In this document: one piece after another, positions 34,744-44,212 of the stretch
How positions within the stretch are numbered: the stretch's first letter is position 1
Layout of the letters: the number at the start of each line of letters is the position of its first letter
Assembly: GCF_001956045.1 (NCBI RefSeq)
Contig: NZ_MRTH01000008.1
Coordinates: forward strand, 62,001 to 126,000
DNA length: 64,000 nucleotides
Reading direction: 5' to 3'
Source of the DNA: Paenibacillus sp. FSL H7-0331
GTDB taxonomy: Bacteria; Bacillota; Bacilli; Paenibacillales; NBRC-103111
Notes under the pieces: generated by a model
Databases searched by the model: none
What the model was told of the DNA's origin: nothing
The model's input: only the letters and a program-made list of their open reading frames with translations
Made by a program: the position numbers and the translations under genes

Positions 34744-35406
34744 TTAATCTTTTACAACCAGCCCCATCAGATTGGCAAATACGGCTGCTTGCTCACGAGA
34801 AATGATACAGCCTGGTAAATCCTCCAAGCCTACGCCTAATGAGCTGAATTGACAATTGCTAAGATCAATGCCGTCGAGCTTGGTGCCGGAATATTGTGCC
34901 AGATCGATAAGGCAGCTCTGAAACATCGTCTTGTGTAACGTGGAATTGTAAAAATCCGCACTGCGTAAGGAGCAGTCATCGAACAGCACCTGCTTGAAAT
35001 TGGCAAAACGAAACGTTGCATAATCACCGAGACATTGATGGAATCGCACATTTCGAAGTGTAGCGCCAGTCAGATCCAGGCCGATGAGCTTACAGTTCCT
35101 AAACTCCGTTCTATGGATGGTCGCATCCTGAAAATTGACATTGGATAGATCGCAGCGTTCAAAAACAATATCAGTAAGCTCAAGTTCGGTCAGTGAAGTC
35201 TCGGTGAAAGTGACGTTATTCAAAATCATTTTATCAAAAGACATTTTGCGAGCGGTACAATTATCGATAAAGCTATCTTGGACCCTTCCCAGCTCGATAT
35301 TATCATAGGATTGCATATTAACAAGCGTAAGCTCCGGCAGGTGGGTCGGCAGCTTGGGTGCCTCGAGTGGTGCAGGTGTTTTTTTCTTGTTCACAGGTTT
35401 ATTCAT
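34744..35406 (-). CDS. Pentapeptide-repeat protein
   Basis: A 220-residue protein built from A(D/N)LXX-like pentapeptides: NVNFQDATIHRTEFRNCKL, LDLTGATLRNVRFHQC, ADFYNSTLHKTMFQS and similar. These form a right-handed quadrilateral beta-helix. Some members (Qnr, MfpA) mimic DNA and protect gyrase, but most have no known role. Neither the N-terminal Lys/Pro tail nor the C-terminus has a recognisable extra domain. AAGGAG lies before the ATG. It follows the AraC gene by 21 bases, so the two are probably cotranscribed. Confidence 0.85.
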   Translation of the reverse strand: MNKPVNKKKTPAPLEAPKLPTHLPELTLVNMQSYDNIELGRVQDSFIDNCTARKMSFDKMILNNVTFTETSLTELELTDIVFERCDLSNVNFQDATIHRTEFRNCKLIGLDLTGATLRNVRFHQCLGDYATFRFANFKQVLFDDCSLRSADFYNSTLHKTMFQSCLIDLAQYSGTKLDGIDLSNCQFSSLGVGLEDLPGCIISREQAAVFANLMGLVVKD

Positions 35407-35427
35407 AGGATCTCCTTAAATATCATA

Positions 35428-36318
35428 TTATCGCAGCTCGGCTTGTCTCTTTTTGCGGTAGTGGGATGGGGTATGACCGATATGCTGTTTAAAAACACGA
35501 ACAAAATAACTGATATTATCGAAGCCTGTATCGAGAGCGATAGCGGCTATTTGGTGGTCGCTCTGCTCCAGCTGTATGGCTGCTTGCCGGGTTCGGAAAC
35601 GATTGACGTAATCAATAGCGCTTGTACGCATCATTTCACGAAAAAATCGGCAGAAGTGTCCTTCGCTCATATTGGCTTGAACAGCAAGTTCCTTAAGTCG
35701 GATCGGCTCTTGGTAATGCTCGTGGATGTAATGGAGTACGGTTTTCAAGCGCTCCGTTTTCTCGCGGTTCATGTAGGCTTCTGTATCCTGAGCACGCTCG
35801 GCAGCATGTGAGAACATCTCCGCAATAATAAGATACAGCCGCGCTTTGGTCGTTAGCTCGCGTAAGGGCTCTGCCTCCACATTGGAACGGATCATGTCCT
35901 GCAGCAGTGCCAGCACGTGATTTTCCCAATCCAGCTCGCCTTTTAACTGAATCGGTGGCGTATATGGACGATTAAGCAGGGGAGCGATGAACTTCTCCTG
36001 AATGGAATCATAGGTGGAACTGGCTACAAAATCGCTGTGGAACACAAAAGCGTCAAAGCTGCAAGGACTCCCTTCTAGCGGAAATCCGGCATGAATCTCG
36101 CCACTCGGAATGAACACAGCTTGCCCTGAGCTCACCTCCATCATCTCGGTACCTACCTGAAAGAGCGCTCGGCCGGAGGTCACGATGAGAAACTCTAATT
36201 CCTCATGCCAGTGGCAATCCAGAATCGGCTCTCCAGCCGCGTATTGCAGCTTATAGACACTGACGGGATACATGGGGTGTCCGTGAATACGATTTTCTTT
36301 CAACGTATCGCGGTTCAT
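35428..36318 (-). CDS. AraC-family regulator of the alpha-xylosidase gene
   Basis: A 296-residue regulator. The N-terminal cupin (about 15-150) has HWHEELEFLIVTSGRALFQVG and SGQAVFIPSGEIHAG. The C-terminal double helix-turn-helix has PIRLKELAVQANMSEGHFCRFFREM and AIALDTGFDNISYFVRVFKQHIG. It is transcribed away from the GH31 gene, with a 135-base shared promoter region, so it probably senses a xyloside or related sugar and activates that gene. The ATG at 36318 follows GGAGG by 8 bases; the ATG at 36333 overlaps that site. Confidence 0.9.
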   Translation of the reverse strand: MNRDTLKENRIHGHPMYPVSVYKLQYAAGEPILDCHWHEELEFLIVTSGRALFQVGTEMMEVSSGQAVFIPSGEIHAGFPLEGSPCSFDAFVFHSDFVASSTYDSIQEKFIAPLLNRPYTPPIQLKGELDWENHVLALLQDMIRSNVEAEPLRELTTKARLYLIIAEMFSHAAERAQDTEAYMNREKTERLKTVLHYIHEHYQEPIRLKELAVQANMSEGHFCRFFREMMRTSAIDYVNRFRTRQAAIQLEQSDHQIAAIALDTGFDNISYFVRVFKQHIGHTPSHYRKKRQAELR

Positions 36319-36453
36319 CTCGGCGACCTCCATTGAATATCAGGATACTGTTAGTATTCGTCATAATAGTAGAAGAATTCCTTCAATCATATCAATATTA
36401 TAGAAGTATAGGAAGCTCGATAAATTAGAGTTCAATGTCTGGAGGGTACAATA

Positions 36454-38781
36454 ATGAAGTTTACGGATGGTTATTGGCAAATCAGAGAAGGCGTAGAAGC
36501 GCATTATGCGGTAGAGGTGCGCGATATTCGTACAGATGCAGATTCAATTACGGTATATGCGGCAGATAAAAAGGTTCAGCGCAAGGGGGACACCCTGAAT
36601 AGTCCATTATTGACGCTGCGTTACAGCTCACCTATCCCTGATGTTATTCGTGTACAGATCGTGCACCATAAAGGCAAGGCAGTGAAGGGGCCAGCGTTTG
36701 AGCTCAATATCGGGGAAACACATGTTCAACTTGTGAATAACGAGCAAGGAGCCAGTCTGTCCAGCGGCAAGCTCAAGGTCGATATTTCCCGAACCGATAC
36801 GTGGAAAATCGATTACCATTATGCCGGGAAACGCCTAACGGGAAATGGAAACCGCACTTCTGCTTATATGCGGACGCCGGGGAACCGCGCTTATGTGCGC
36901 GAGCAGCTTGAGCTGGGAATCGGTGAATATATTTATGGTTTGGGCGAAAGATTCACTCCATTTGTGAAAAATGGCCAGACGGTCGATATCTGGAACGAGG
37001 ATGGAGGCACAAGCAGCGAGCAGGCTTATAAAAATATCCCTTTTTATTTGTCCAACTACGGCTACGGTGTATTCGTCAACCATCCCGAAAAAGTATCGTT
37101 CGAGGTTGCATCGGAAAATGTATCGAAGGTGCAGTTCAGTGTGGAGGGAGAATCGCTTGACTATTTTATTATCGGTGGCGATACGCTCAAGGATGTATTG
37201 AACAACTATACGACCTTGACGGGTAAACCTGCATTACCACCAGCGTGGACATTTGGGCTCTGGCTGACGACTTCTTTCACGACCAGCTATGACGAGGAGA
37301 CGGTCAATCATTTTATCGATGGGATGATCGAGCGTGAGGTGCCCTTACATGTGTTCCATTTTGACTGCTTCTGGATGAAGGAATACCAATGGTGCGATTT
37401 TGAGTGGGATAAGGACGTATTTCCTGATCCAGAGGGCATGTTGAAGCGACTGAAGAGCAAGGGTCTGAAAATTTGTGCATGGATTAATCCGTATATCGCG
37501 CAAAAATCAGCTCTGTTCGATGAAGGGGTGGAGCAAGGCTATCTGGTGAAGACCAAGGAAGGTGACGTCTGGCAGTGGGATAAGTGGCAGGCGGGCATGG
37601 GGCTTGTCGACTTCACCAATCCGGTTGCGGTCAAATGGTATCAGGGTAAGTTGAAACGGCTCGTCGATATGGGCGTGGACAGCTTCAAAACCGATTTCGG
37701 TGAGCGGATTCCAACGGATGTCGTTTATTATGACAGCTCTGATCCGATGAAAATGCACAATTATTATACGCAGCTTTATAATAAAGCGACTTTCGAGCTG
37801 CTGGAGCAATCACTGGGCAAGCATGAAGCAGCGGTATTTGCCCGTTCGGCGACAGCTGGCGGTCAGCAGTTCCCAGTTCATTGGGGCGGCGATTGCTCTG
37901 CCAATTATGCTTCGATGGCAGAGACACTGCGTGGTGGTCTGTCGCTAGGGCTGTGCGGTTTCGGTTTTTGGAGTCATGACATTAGCGGCTTTGAAAAAAC
38001 GGCTCCACCTGATGTATACAAACGCTGGGTCGCCTTTGGGCTGCTATCTTCACACAGTCGTTTGCACGGTAATGAATCGTATCGGGTGCCCTGGCTGTTC
38101 GGGGATGAAGCGGTGGATGTGCTGCGTCATTTTACCCAGCTCAAATGCAGCTTAATGCCGTATTTGTACAGTGCTTCGGTTGAAGCAACGGTCCGAGGCT
38201 TGCCAGTGATGCGTGCGATGGTGCTTGAATTTTCTGAGGACCGGGCAGCACATCCACTCGATCTGCAATATATGTTAGGTGAGTCCTTGCTGGTCGCGCC
38301 GATCTTCAATGAAACGGGAGATGCTTCCTATTATATACCGCAAGGAACCTGGACGAATTATTGGACCGGTGAAAGAAAAGAAGGCGGCAGCTGGATAACC
38401 GAGCGTCATGATTATTTCAGTTTACCATTATGGGTCAGACCGAACAGTATGATTGCCGTCGGCAGTAATCATTTGCGTCCGGATTATGATTATGCTGATC
38501 ATGTTGTTGTACATGCATTCGAGCTGCAGGATCAGGGCGCGGCAGAAGCAGCGATCTACAGCACGAAGGGTGAGCTGGAGCTGACTGTTAAGGCTGTACG
38601 AACGGGCTCAACGATTCGTGTGCAGGCGAGTGGTATTCATTCAACAAAACCTTGGAGTCTCATTCTGAGAGGGATTACAGAGGTTGACAATGTGTTGGGC
38701 GCGGATTGGAAAGCTACGGAGCAAGGCATTCTTGTGACACCAGGAGCAGGTACCTCATCAGCAATTACTATAGAGCTTTAG
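36454..38781 (+). CDS. yicI: GH31 alpha-xylosidase (YicI-like)
   Basis: A 775-residue glycoside hydrolase family 31 enzyme. The nucleophile is Asp414 in FKTDFGE and the acid/base is Asp480 in WGGDCSANY, within two residues of E. coli YicI (416 and 482). An N-terminal beta-sandwich, a (beta/alpha)8 barrel with FHFDCFWMKEYQWCDFEWD, and two C-terminal beta domains are in the usual order. It releases alpha-xylose from isoprimeverose-type xyloglucan fragments. No signal peptide, so it acts in the cytoplasm on imported oligosaccharides. No transporter gene is visible nearby. GGAGG lies before the ATG. The divergent AraC gene is the likely regulator. Confidence 0.92.
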   Translation: MKFTDGYWQIREGVEAHYAVEVRDIRTDADSITVYAADKKVQRKGDTLNSPLLTLRYSSPIPDVIRVQIVHHKGKAVKGPAFELNIGETHVQLVNNEQGASLSSGKLKVDISRTDTWKIDYHYAGKRLTGNGNRTSAYMRTPGNRAYVREQLELGIGEYIYGLGERFTPFVKNGQTVDIWNEDGGTSSEQAYKNIPFYLSNYGYGVFVNHPEKVSFEVASENVSKVQFSVEGESLDYFIIGGDTLKDVLNNYTTLTGKPALPPAWTFGLWLTTSFTTSYDEETVNHFIDGMIEREVPLHVFHFDCFWMKEYQWCDFEWDKDVFPDPEGMLKRLKSKGLKICAWINPYIAQKSALFDEGVEQGYLVKTKEGDVWQWDKWQAGMGLVDFTNPVAVKWYQGKLKRLVDMGVDSFKTDFGERIPTDVVYYDSSDPMKMHNYYTQLYNKATFELLEQSLGKHEAAVFARSATAGGQQFPVHWGGDCSANYASMAETLRGGLSLGLCGFGFWSHDISGFEKTAPPDVYKRWVAFGLLSSHSRLHGNESYRVPWLFGDEAVDVLRHFTQLKCSLMPYLYSASVEATVRGLPVMRAMVLEFSEDRAAHPLDLQYMLGESLLVAPIFNETGDASYYIPQGTWTNYWTGERKEGGSWITERHDYFSLPLWVRPNSMIAVGSNHLRPDYDYADHVVVHAFELQDQGAAEAAIYSTKGELELTVKAVRTGSTIRVQASGIHSTKPWSLILRGITEVDNVLGADWKATEQGILVTPGAGTSSAITIEL

Positions 38782-38827
38782 GTATAAATAAGCAGCTTGT
38801 CGAATAGGTATTGCGTATGGAAAGCAG

Positions 38828-38869
38828 CAGCGCCGTTAACCAGGAATGAATTCCTGACTAACGGCGCTG
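38828..38869. terminator. Bidirectional terminator after yicI
   Basis: CAGCGCCGTTA (38828-38838) pairs with TAACGGCGCTG (38859-38869), with an inner AGGAAT/ATTCCT stem. Little U tract follows. It separates yicI from the convergent small membrane-protein gene. Confidence 0.7.
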
Positions 38870-38916
38870 TTTGCTACGGTAATGCTTATGATATACGTAA
38901 CGGTTTCGCTTATGTT

Positions 38917-39174
38917 TTAGGTTCGGTTCTTACCCATTGAACGCATAATCAAGCTAACAATGAACACGAGCACGATCGCACCGATAAGCGCGGGTAGTAG
39001 AGCAAAACCGCCCATTACAGGTCCCCAGCTTCCGAGCAGCAAACCACCCAGCCATGCACCAACGAAACCTGCAATAATATTTCCAATGATACCACCTGGA
39101 ATATCTCTACCCATGATGAGACCCGCTAACCAACCGATAATACCACCAACAATTAATGACCATAAGAAACTCAT
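38917..39174 (-). CDS. GlsB/YeaQ/YmgE-family small membrane protein
   Basis: An 85-residue, glycine-rich protein with three hydrophobic segments and the family signature SLIVGGIIGWLAGLIMGRD, GGIIGNIIAGFVGAWLGGLLLG and ALIGAIVLVFIVSLI. Called transglycosylase-associated proteins, these are small stress-induced membrane proteins of unclear mechanism. AAAGGAGG is before the ATG. It is monocistronic. Confidence 0.92.
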   Translation of the reverse strand: MSFLWSLIVGGIIGWLAGLIMGRDIPGGIIGNIIAGFVGAWLGGLLLGSWGPVMGGFALLPALIGAIVLVFIVSLIMRSMGKNRT

Positions 39175-39434
39175 TGTGTATTCCTCCTTTAATGTATGTT
39201 GCTTGACTTACTTGTTTACTTGCTTGCTTTTTATTAACCTTTCCAGAATGGTCTGAAACTATAAGCAGCAAGGCAAATTTTGTCGAATAAAGCTCTAAAT
39301 CGGTTTGATCTCAAGGAATTGTGGGTAGTTTACACGACGATTTCAACAAATGTGATATGATCATGAATGTACGTATTTGCCTCTACAGTTGGAGAGAAAG
39401 ATACAGATTTATCAAACAAAGGGAGCGGAACGCG

Positions 39435-39749
39435 ATGATATTGGAGGTTGCTGTTTTACAAGTAAAACCAGGTTTAAGCAATGAATTCGAAAGCAATTTT
39501 AGAAAAGCATCCCGAATCATCTCCCAGATGAACGGCTACATCAGCCATGAATTGCAAAAATGTGTAGAAGTGGACAATAAATATATTTTGCAGGTCAAAT
39601 GGGAGCTGCTGAAGGATCATACGGTAGGCTTCCGAACCTCACCGGCCTACGAGGAATGGAAGGCTTTATTGCATCATTTTTACGATCCATTTCCAGTTGT
39701 TGAGCATTATATTAATATTCCGCTTGGTTTAAATGAAGAACCGAATTGA
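39435..39749 (+). CDS. Antibiotic biosynthesis monooxygenase (ABM)-like protein
   Basis: A 104-residue ferredoxin-like dimeric alpha/beta protein. [13 protein letters not shown] at the start, [14 protein letters not shown] and [26 protein letters not shown] are typical of the ABM/YgiN-like domain. Members are quinone or small-aromatic monooxygenases, haem-degrading enzymes or of unknown role; none of these can be chosen. The ATG at 39435 has GGGAG upstream; a longer frame opening at 39321 is less likely. It ends 22 bases before the nucleotidyltransferase-like gene. Confidence 0.82.
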   Translation: MILEVAVLQVKPGLSNEFESNFRKASRIISQMNGYISHELQKCVEVDNKYILQVKWELLKDHTVGFRTSPAYEEWKALLHHFYDPFPVVEHYINIPLGLNEEPN

Positions 39750-39771
39750 CAATGAGGAACTGTGAAATAAC

Positions 39772-40350
39772 ATGAATGGAATGGAGCGAAGCTGGTTGTC
39801 GAAGTATGATGAGCTGTTTATTGAACTGATATCTGATAACGCTGAAATGATGAACGATCTGTCGGTCGTCCGATCGCTTGAGCTGCCTCATGGGTACATT
39901 GCCGCGGGATATGTCCGTAATTATATTTGGGATTATTTGCACGGATACCATACACGGACACCGCTGAATGATATCGATGTGATTTATTATAATAAAGAAG
40001 AGCTGGACGAAGAGGTCGAGAAAAAGCTGGAACAGCAGCTAAAACAAGCAACAGGAAACCCGCTCTGGTCCGTTAAAAACCAGGCCCGCATGCATATTCA
40101 GAACGGAAATAGGCCCTATCTATCCATACAGGATGCGATTAGCTATTGGCCTGAGACGGCAACGGCTGTTGCGATTACTTTGGAAGCAGATAACCGAATA
40201 TCCTATGTGTGTCCGCATGGTTTGGATGATATGTTTGAATGCAGGGTGAGGCAAAGCCCGTTGTTCAAGGATGAAGCCTATTATCAAAAGAGAGTGCGCG
40301 GCAAGCAGTGGGAAGCCATATGGCCGAAGCTTACGTTTATCGGACTATGA
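39772..40350 (+). CDS. Nucleotidyltransferase-fold protein (COG3575/DUF925 type)
   Basis: A 192-residue protein with an early AAGYVRNYIWDYLHGYHTRTPLNDIDVIYYN segment, in which the two aspartates of DIDV suit the metal site of a nucleotidyltransferase fold. The later MHIQNGNRPYLSIQDAISYWPETATAVAI stretch is typical of this uncharacterised family. Substrate unknown. It lies between the ABM-like gene and the Btr-like regulator with short gaps, so the three may be cotranscribed. A GAGGA is 12 bases before the ATG. Confidence 0.78.
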   Translation: MNGMERSWLSKYDELFIELISDNAEMMNDLSVVRSLELPHGYIAAGYVRNYIWDYLHGYHTRTPLNDIDVIYYNKEELDEEVEKKLEQQLKQATGNPLWSVKNQARMHIQNGNRPYLSIQDAISYWPETATAVAITLEADNRISYVCPHGLDDMFECRVRQSPLFKDEAYYQKRVRGKQWEAIWPKLTFIGL

Positions 40351-40375
40351 CGGAGAACTACAAAAGGAGGGCACG

Positions 40376-41986
40376 ATGATCGTACCGAATGATATTTTTT
40401 CCCAATTAAATGAGCTGGTCGTTCGTGTCTCCGATGTGGATCACATCCGTCGATCTGAGCCATGGAGCCTGCAGTCGGAGATCCTTTCCTCTTATCAGGT
40501 CGTTTTTATACATAGAGGATCTGCAATTTTCAATATGGATGGAATTTCCACTCGTGTGGGACCGGGACATTTGTTGTTTTTGGCAAAAGGACAAAAGGTT
40601 CAAGCCGCATCCGATTCCGCAGATCCATTGGCGATTTACAGGATCAGATTCAGTTATCAATCACCAATCCGCATAACAGAAAAGGGGAGCCTGTATCGGG
40701 AGGATGGTACGACCTTTCCTCTGGAAGGTGAATTTTATATACATAGCCAACCGCAACTGCTCCATCTGTGCGAGCAGCTTCACCATAGTATGAGCGAATT
40801 GGAGCAAGGCCGCAGACACTATCGCCAAACTTGTCTGATACAGGAACTGTTGTACCTGGCTGCTTCAGAAATCGAAACGGGAGAGGAACAGCAGCTGACG
40901 GCCGTAGAGCGGACAGTGGAGTACCTAAATCACAATTACATGCTGCCCATTCAGCTCGATGCCTTATCGCGTCTTGCAGGCTTCAGCTCCAGCTACTACT
41001 CCCGTTTATTCAAGAAGCTCAAGGGAATCAGTCCAACCGCTTATATGACCATGCTGCGGATGAAGCGCGCGAAGGAGCTTCTGATAATTTCCCAAAGCTC
41101 CCTAACCGAAATTTCCAAGCATTTGGGATACAATGATGAATCGTATTTTAGCCGTGTATTCAAGAAGGAAACCGGCTATTCACCTGCCTATTATGTAAAG
41201 CTGCACCGCCAAAAAATTGTGATCATGAAGGGTACCTTTAATGGTGATCTGGTCGCACTGGGCGTCATTCCTTATGCATCAGTGCGGGTAGGCAGCAAGG
41301 GAGGGCCTTCTTTTGAGGGGAAGCTGGATCATGTACCCCGAATATCTGCGGATGGCAAGGCGTGCAAGGATGCTTTGATTCAGCTGCAGCCAGATATGAT
41401 TGTATGTGACTCCCAGTGGGCCAAGTACAACAAAGATGCATTTCAGATCGCCCCGACAGCGGTTATACCTTACTGGGATATTCCTTGGCGAGAGAGGCTG
41501 AATCAAATTGCGGAGCTGGTAGGCAAGCGGAAGGAAGCGAAGGAATGGCTTCAGAATTACGACAGTCAGGCAGCACTGGCGAGTCGAACGCTCAAAAGCC
41601 TCATAGGGGAATCGACGGTCATCATTCTCAGAATCGTCTGCGGCAAGCTGAGAATATATGGAGTTGAGCGGAATATTGGCAGTGTGCTCTATCAGGATCT
41701 GAAATTAAATGCGCCAGCCGAGGTGAAGCAGATCAAATGGAGACGAACCATATCGCTAGAGCTGCTGAGTGAATTAAACGCTGACTATATGCTGCTGATG
41801 GTATCCTCGCATAAAGCCGATCAGAAGCTGCTGCGCAAGCTGCGAGCCAGTCAGGCGTGGAACAATTTGTCCGCGGTACGACGGGAGCAGTGCCTGGAGA
41901 TTGAGCTTTATCCGTGGATCGATTACTCGGCGATGAGTCATAAGATGATGATTGACGCAGCAATCGGTTTATTTGTGAAGCCTTGA
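40376..41986 (+). CDS. AraC regulator fused to siderophore-binding domain (Btr-like)
   Basis: A 536-residue fusion. About 1-160 is a cupin-like N-terminal domain. About 165-270 is the AraC double helix-turn-helix (LDALSRLAGFSSSYYSRLFKKLKG, EISKHLGYNDESYFSRVFKKETG). About 285-535 is a periplasmic-binding-like domain (GDLVALGVIPYASVRVG, LIQLQPDMIVCDSQWAKYN). Bacillus Btr has the same layout and activates feuABC when it binds ferric bacillibactin, so this protein likely senses an imported siderophore. It stands directly upstream of a matching uptake operon. AAAAGGAGG precedes the ATG at 40376. Confidence 0.92.
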   Translation: MIVPNDIFSQLNELVVRVSDVDHIRRSEPWSLQSEILSSYQVVFIHRGSAIFNMDGISTRVGPGHLLFLAKGQKVQAASDSADPLAIYRIRFSYQSPIRITEKGSLYREDGTTFPLEGEFYIHSQPQLLHLCEQLHHSMSELEQGRRHYRQTCLIQELLYLAASEIETGEEQQLTAVERTVEYLNHNYMLPIQLDALSRLAGFSSSYYSRLFKKLKGISPTAYMTMLRMKRAKELLIISQSSLTEISKHLGYNDESYFSRVFKKETGYSPAYYVKLHRQKIVIMKGTFNGDLVALGVIPYASVRVGSKGGPSFEGKLDHVPRISADGKACKDALIQLQPDMIVCDSQWAKYNKDAFQIAPTAVIPYWDIPWRERLNQIAELVGKRKEAKEWLQNYDSQAALASRTLKSLIGESTVIILRIVCGKLRIYGVERNIGSVLYQDLKLNAPAEVKQIKWRRTISLELLSELNADYMLLMVSSHKADQKLLRKLRASQAWNNLSAVRREQCLEIELYPWIDYSAMSHKMMIDAAIGLFVKP

Positions 41987-42046
41987 TGTCAGAATTGTCC
42001 AAGCTATTGAGCAAAAATGTTCATAGATTATTCGCAGCACCCCAGA

Positions 42047-42052
42047 TATAAT
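42047..42052 (+). promoter_or_regulatory. Possible -10 box of the siderophore operon
   Basis: TATAAT with no good -35 box (TAGATT at the right distance). This fits a promoter needing an activator such as the Btr-like protein. Confidence 0.45.
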
Positions 42053-42081
42053 TTTATAGCGAGCAAATGCACAGTCTCATT

Positions 42082-42100
42082 GATAATGATATTCATTATC
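42082..42100 (+). promoter_or_regulatory. Fur box
   Basis: GATAATGATATTCATTATC matches the 19-base Fur consensus at 18 positions. It lies just after the predicted start site and 51 bases before the binding-protein gene, suited to repression when iron is plentiful. Confidence 0.92.
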
Positions 42101-42150
42101 TGCATGAAGCCTTGTTAATCATGATGATATCGATATGGGGGAATACTACA

Positions 42151-43173
42151 TTGTTTACTTTAAGAAAGTCGATGCTGGTTATGAGTATGGTTGGATTAGT
42201 GAGTGCATTCGTTCTGTCGGGTTGTGGGTCCACTCCGGCTGCGGATACAAATAAAGAGAAAACGGGCGCAGCGGCATCTGTAGGCAGTTCAGCCAATACG
42301 AACACAGCACCAAATCCGGCAGCGAGTCCGTCTGCAACAGAAAAAACGATCAAGCATGTATGGGGAGAAACGAAATTCAAAGAGGTTCCTCAAAAAATAG
42401 TTGTTCTCGATTTTGCCTATGTGGATATGGTAACAGCGCTTGATGTGAAGCCTGTAGCTTCTGTCGGTATTGGCGATTCCGGTTTTCCTGAATATTTGAA
42501 TGGTAAGTTCAGTCCGCAAAATGTGGCGAATGCCGGTCAGGCCAAGCAGCCCAACCTGGAAATCATTAAGTCTGTGAAGCCCGATCTTATTATTGCGAGC
42601 CCGAACCGTCATGAAATGATCAAAAAACAGCTTGCCGAAATTGCTCCGACCGTAGCGTTGGATGATGGCAGTTATCAGTCGATTCTTGCTAACTTTACTT
42701 CACTGGCTGATGTACTTGGCAAGAAGGAGCAAGCGGACAAAGTCGTGAAAAGCATTGAAGGCAAGATCAAATCCGGTAAGGAAAAATTGACGAACAAGCC
42801 AAGCGTGCTCGTTGTTGGTGCGTTCGAGGATGATTCGACCGTATGGCTCAAAACCTCCTTCATTGGCTCATTGCTGAGCGAAGTAGGCACTAATTACTTG
42901 TTCGAAGGCAAAAAGGATTTGTCTGCTGCTGAAAGTAAAACAGACATTGCCAAGATCAATCTGGAGCGTTTGAACGAATACAACCCGGACTACCTGTTTC
43001 TATACGGAGAACCGAAAAAATGGGACAACAATCCACTCTATAAAAACTTAAAAGCGGTTAAAGAGAAAAAGGCACTTGAGGTTAGCCGTGATCTTTGGTC
43101 CAAAGGACGCGGGCCACTCGCTGCCGAGCTTATTCTGGATCAAGCTATACAAACCATGGCAGGCGGAAAATAA
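42151..43173 (+). CDS. Ferric siderophore ABC transporter substrate-binding lipoprotein
   Basis: A 340-residue lipoprotein of the FecB/FeuA/YfiY family. The signal peptide ends in lipobox LSGC, followed by a Thr/Ala/Asn linker. The mature part has the class III binding fold (KIVVLDFAYVDMVTALDVKPVASVG, PNLEIIKSVKPDLIIASPN, SRDLWSKGRGPLAAELILDQ). It catches a ferric siderophore outside the membrane. The TTG at 42151 is preferred: a G run precedes it by about 8 bases and it gives a normal signal peptide. The in-frame ATG at 42067 would put the Fur box inside the gene. First gene of the uptake operon. Confidence 0.9.
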   Translation: MFTLRKSMLVMSMVGLVSAFVLSGCGSTPAADTNKEKTGAAASVGSSANTNTAPNPAASPSATEKTIKHVWGETKFKEVPQKIVVLDFAYVDMVTALDVKPVASVGIGDSGFPEYLNGKFSPQNVANAGQAKQPNLEIIKSVKPDLIIASPNRHEMIKKQLAEIAPTVALDDGSYQSILANFTSLADVLGKKEQADKVVKSIEGKIKSGKEKLTNKPSVLVVGAFEDDSTVWLKTSFIGSLLSEVGTNYLFEGKKDLSAAESKTDIAKINLERLNEYNPDYLFLYGEPKKWDNNPLYKNLKAVKEKKALEVSRDLWSKGRGPLAAELILDQAIQTMAGGK

Positions 43174-43192
43174 GATCAGGGGGTAGTTCACT

Positions 43193-44212
43193 GTGAATCG
43201 GCTGCAATCGAGCAGGAAGGGGCGGACTATGTCTGTCCCTTTTCTGTGTATCGGATTAATGACCCTGATGCTGGTTGTTGGCATTATTGCCCTCACATCA
43301 GGTGTCAAAGGATTGGGTTGGCATAATCTCTCGGAATTGATGAGTCTGGAGCCATCCAATCTGCTCGTGTATAAGGTCTGGTATGTAAGACTGCCACGTG
43401 CCGTGCTGGCTGTTATTGTGGGAAGCGGTTTGGCCGTAGCCGGATGCCTGCTGCAGGGGATCACCAGGAATCCATTGTCAGATCCTGAAATTATGGGGAT
43501 TAATCAGGGTGCTGTGTTTTTTGTCGTGGCGTCCCTGGCCTGGTTTGGATTGAAGGATGTGACGGTTACCATTCTGATAGCGGCCTTCCTGGGTGCAGCA
43601 GTTGGAGGCAGCATCGTCTATGGCTTGTCTCAGGTTTCTGGCTACACGGCCATACGGCTGCTGCTGGCAGGGGTGTCGGTCTCATTGTTCATGGGCGCGT
43701 TAACGACAGGACTTATTATTTTACACGATGACCGCTTGTCGGAAATTTTGTATTGGATGGCAGGCAAGCTGTCCGGAACGAACTGGACTGATGTACAGTT
43801 AAGCTTGATCAGCATCGTTCCAGCTATGATTGCCAGTATGTTTCTGGCTAATCAATTTAACATATTCGTGCTTGGTGAGGATGCGGCCCGAGGACTTGGA
43901 CAGCACATTGTATGGGTGCGCCGCGCTGCTTTTATTCTGGTTATTGTGCTTGTGGGTGGTGCGGTTGCCTTGTGTGGGCCGATTGGATTCGTCGGTTTGA
44001 TGATCCCTCATATCGTTAGAGCATGGGTTGGAACGGATTATCGGATATTGATTCCGATCTCGGCGCTAACGGGTGCCTGCCTCCTGCTGGTGGCTGACAC
44101 AGCCGGACAGTGGATTCTGTACCCTACCGATACACCGGTCGGCATTATAACGGCGCTGCTCGGTACCCCGTTTTTTTTGTATTTGATGCGCCGCAAAAGG
44201 GAGGAGGGTTAA
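43193..44212 (+). CDS. FecCD-family siderophore permease, first subunit
   Basis: A 339-residue membrane protein with about nine to ten helices, typical of FecCD/BtuC permeases: RLPRAVLAVIVGSGLAVAGCLLQGITRNPLSDPEIMGINQGA, GLMIPHIVRAWVG and PVGIITALLGTPFFLYLMRR. It forms half of the membrane channel. GTG start at 43193 with a GGGGG run upstream; an internal ATG at 43229 is an alternative. It lies 19 bases after the binding-protein gene and abuts the next permease. Confidence 0.93.
   Translation: MNRLQSSRKGRTMSVPFLCIGLMTLMLVVGIIALTSGVKGLGWHNLSELMSLEPSNLLVYKVWYVRLPRAVLAVIVGSGLAVAGCLLQGITRNPLSDPEIMGINQGAVFFVVASLAWFGLKDVTVTILIAAFLGAAVGGSIVYGLSQVSGYTAIRLLLAGVSVSLFMGALTTGLIILHDDRLSEILYWMAGKLSGTNWTDVQLSLISIVPAMIASMFLANQFNIFVLGEDAARGLGQHIVWVRRAAFILVIVLVGGAVALCGPIGFVGLMIPHIVRAWVGTDYRILIPISALTGACLLLVADTAGQWILYPTDTPVGIITALLGTPFFLYLMRRKREEG

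Noticed and set aside
34744..35406. Quinolone-resistance Qnr protein
   Set aside because: Pentapeptide repeats are present, but the overall pattern is generic, and nothing specific to Qnr or MfpA could be seen.
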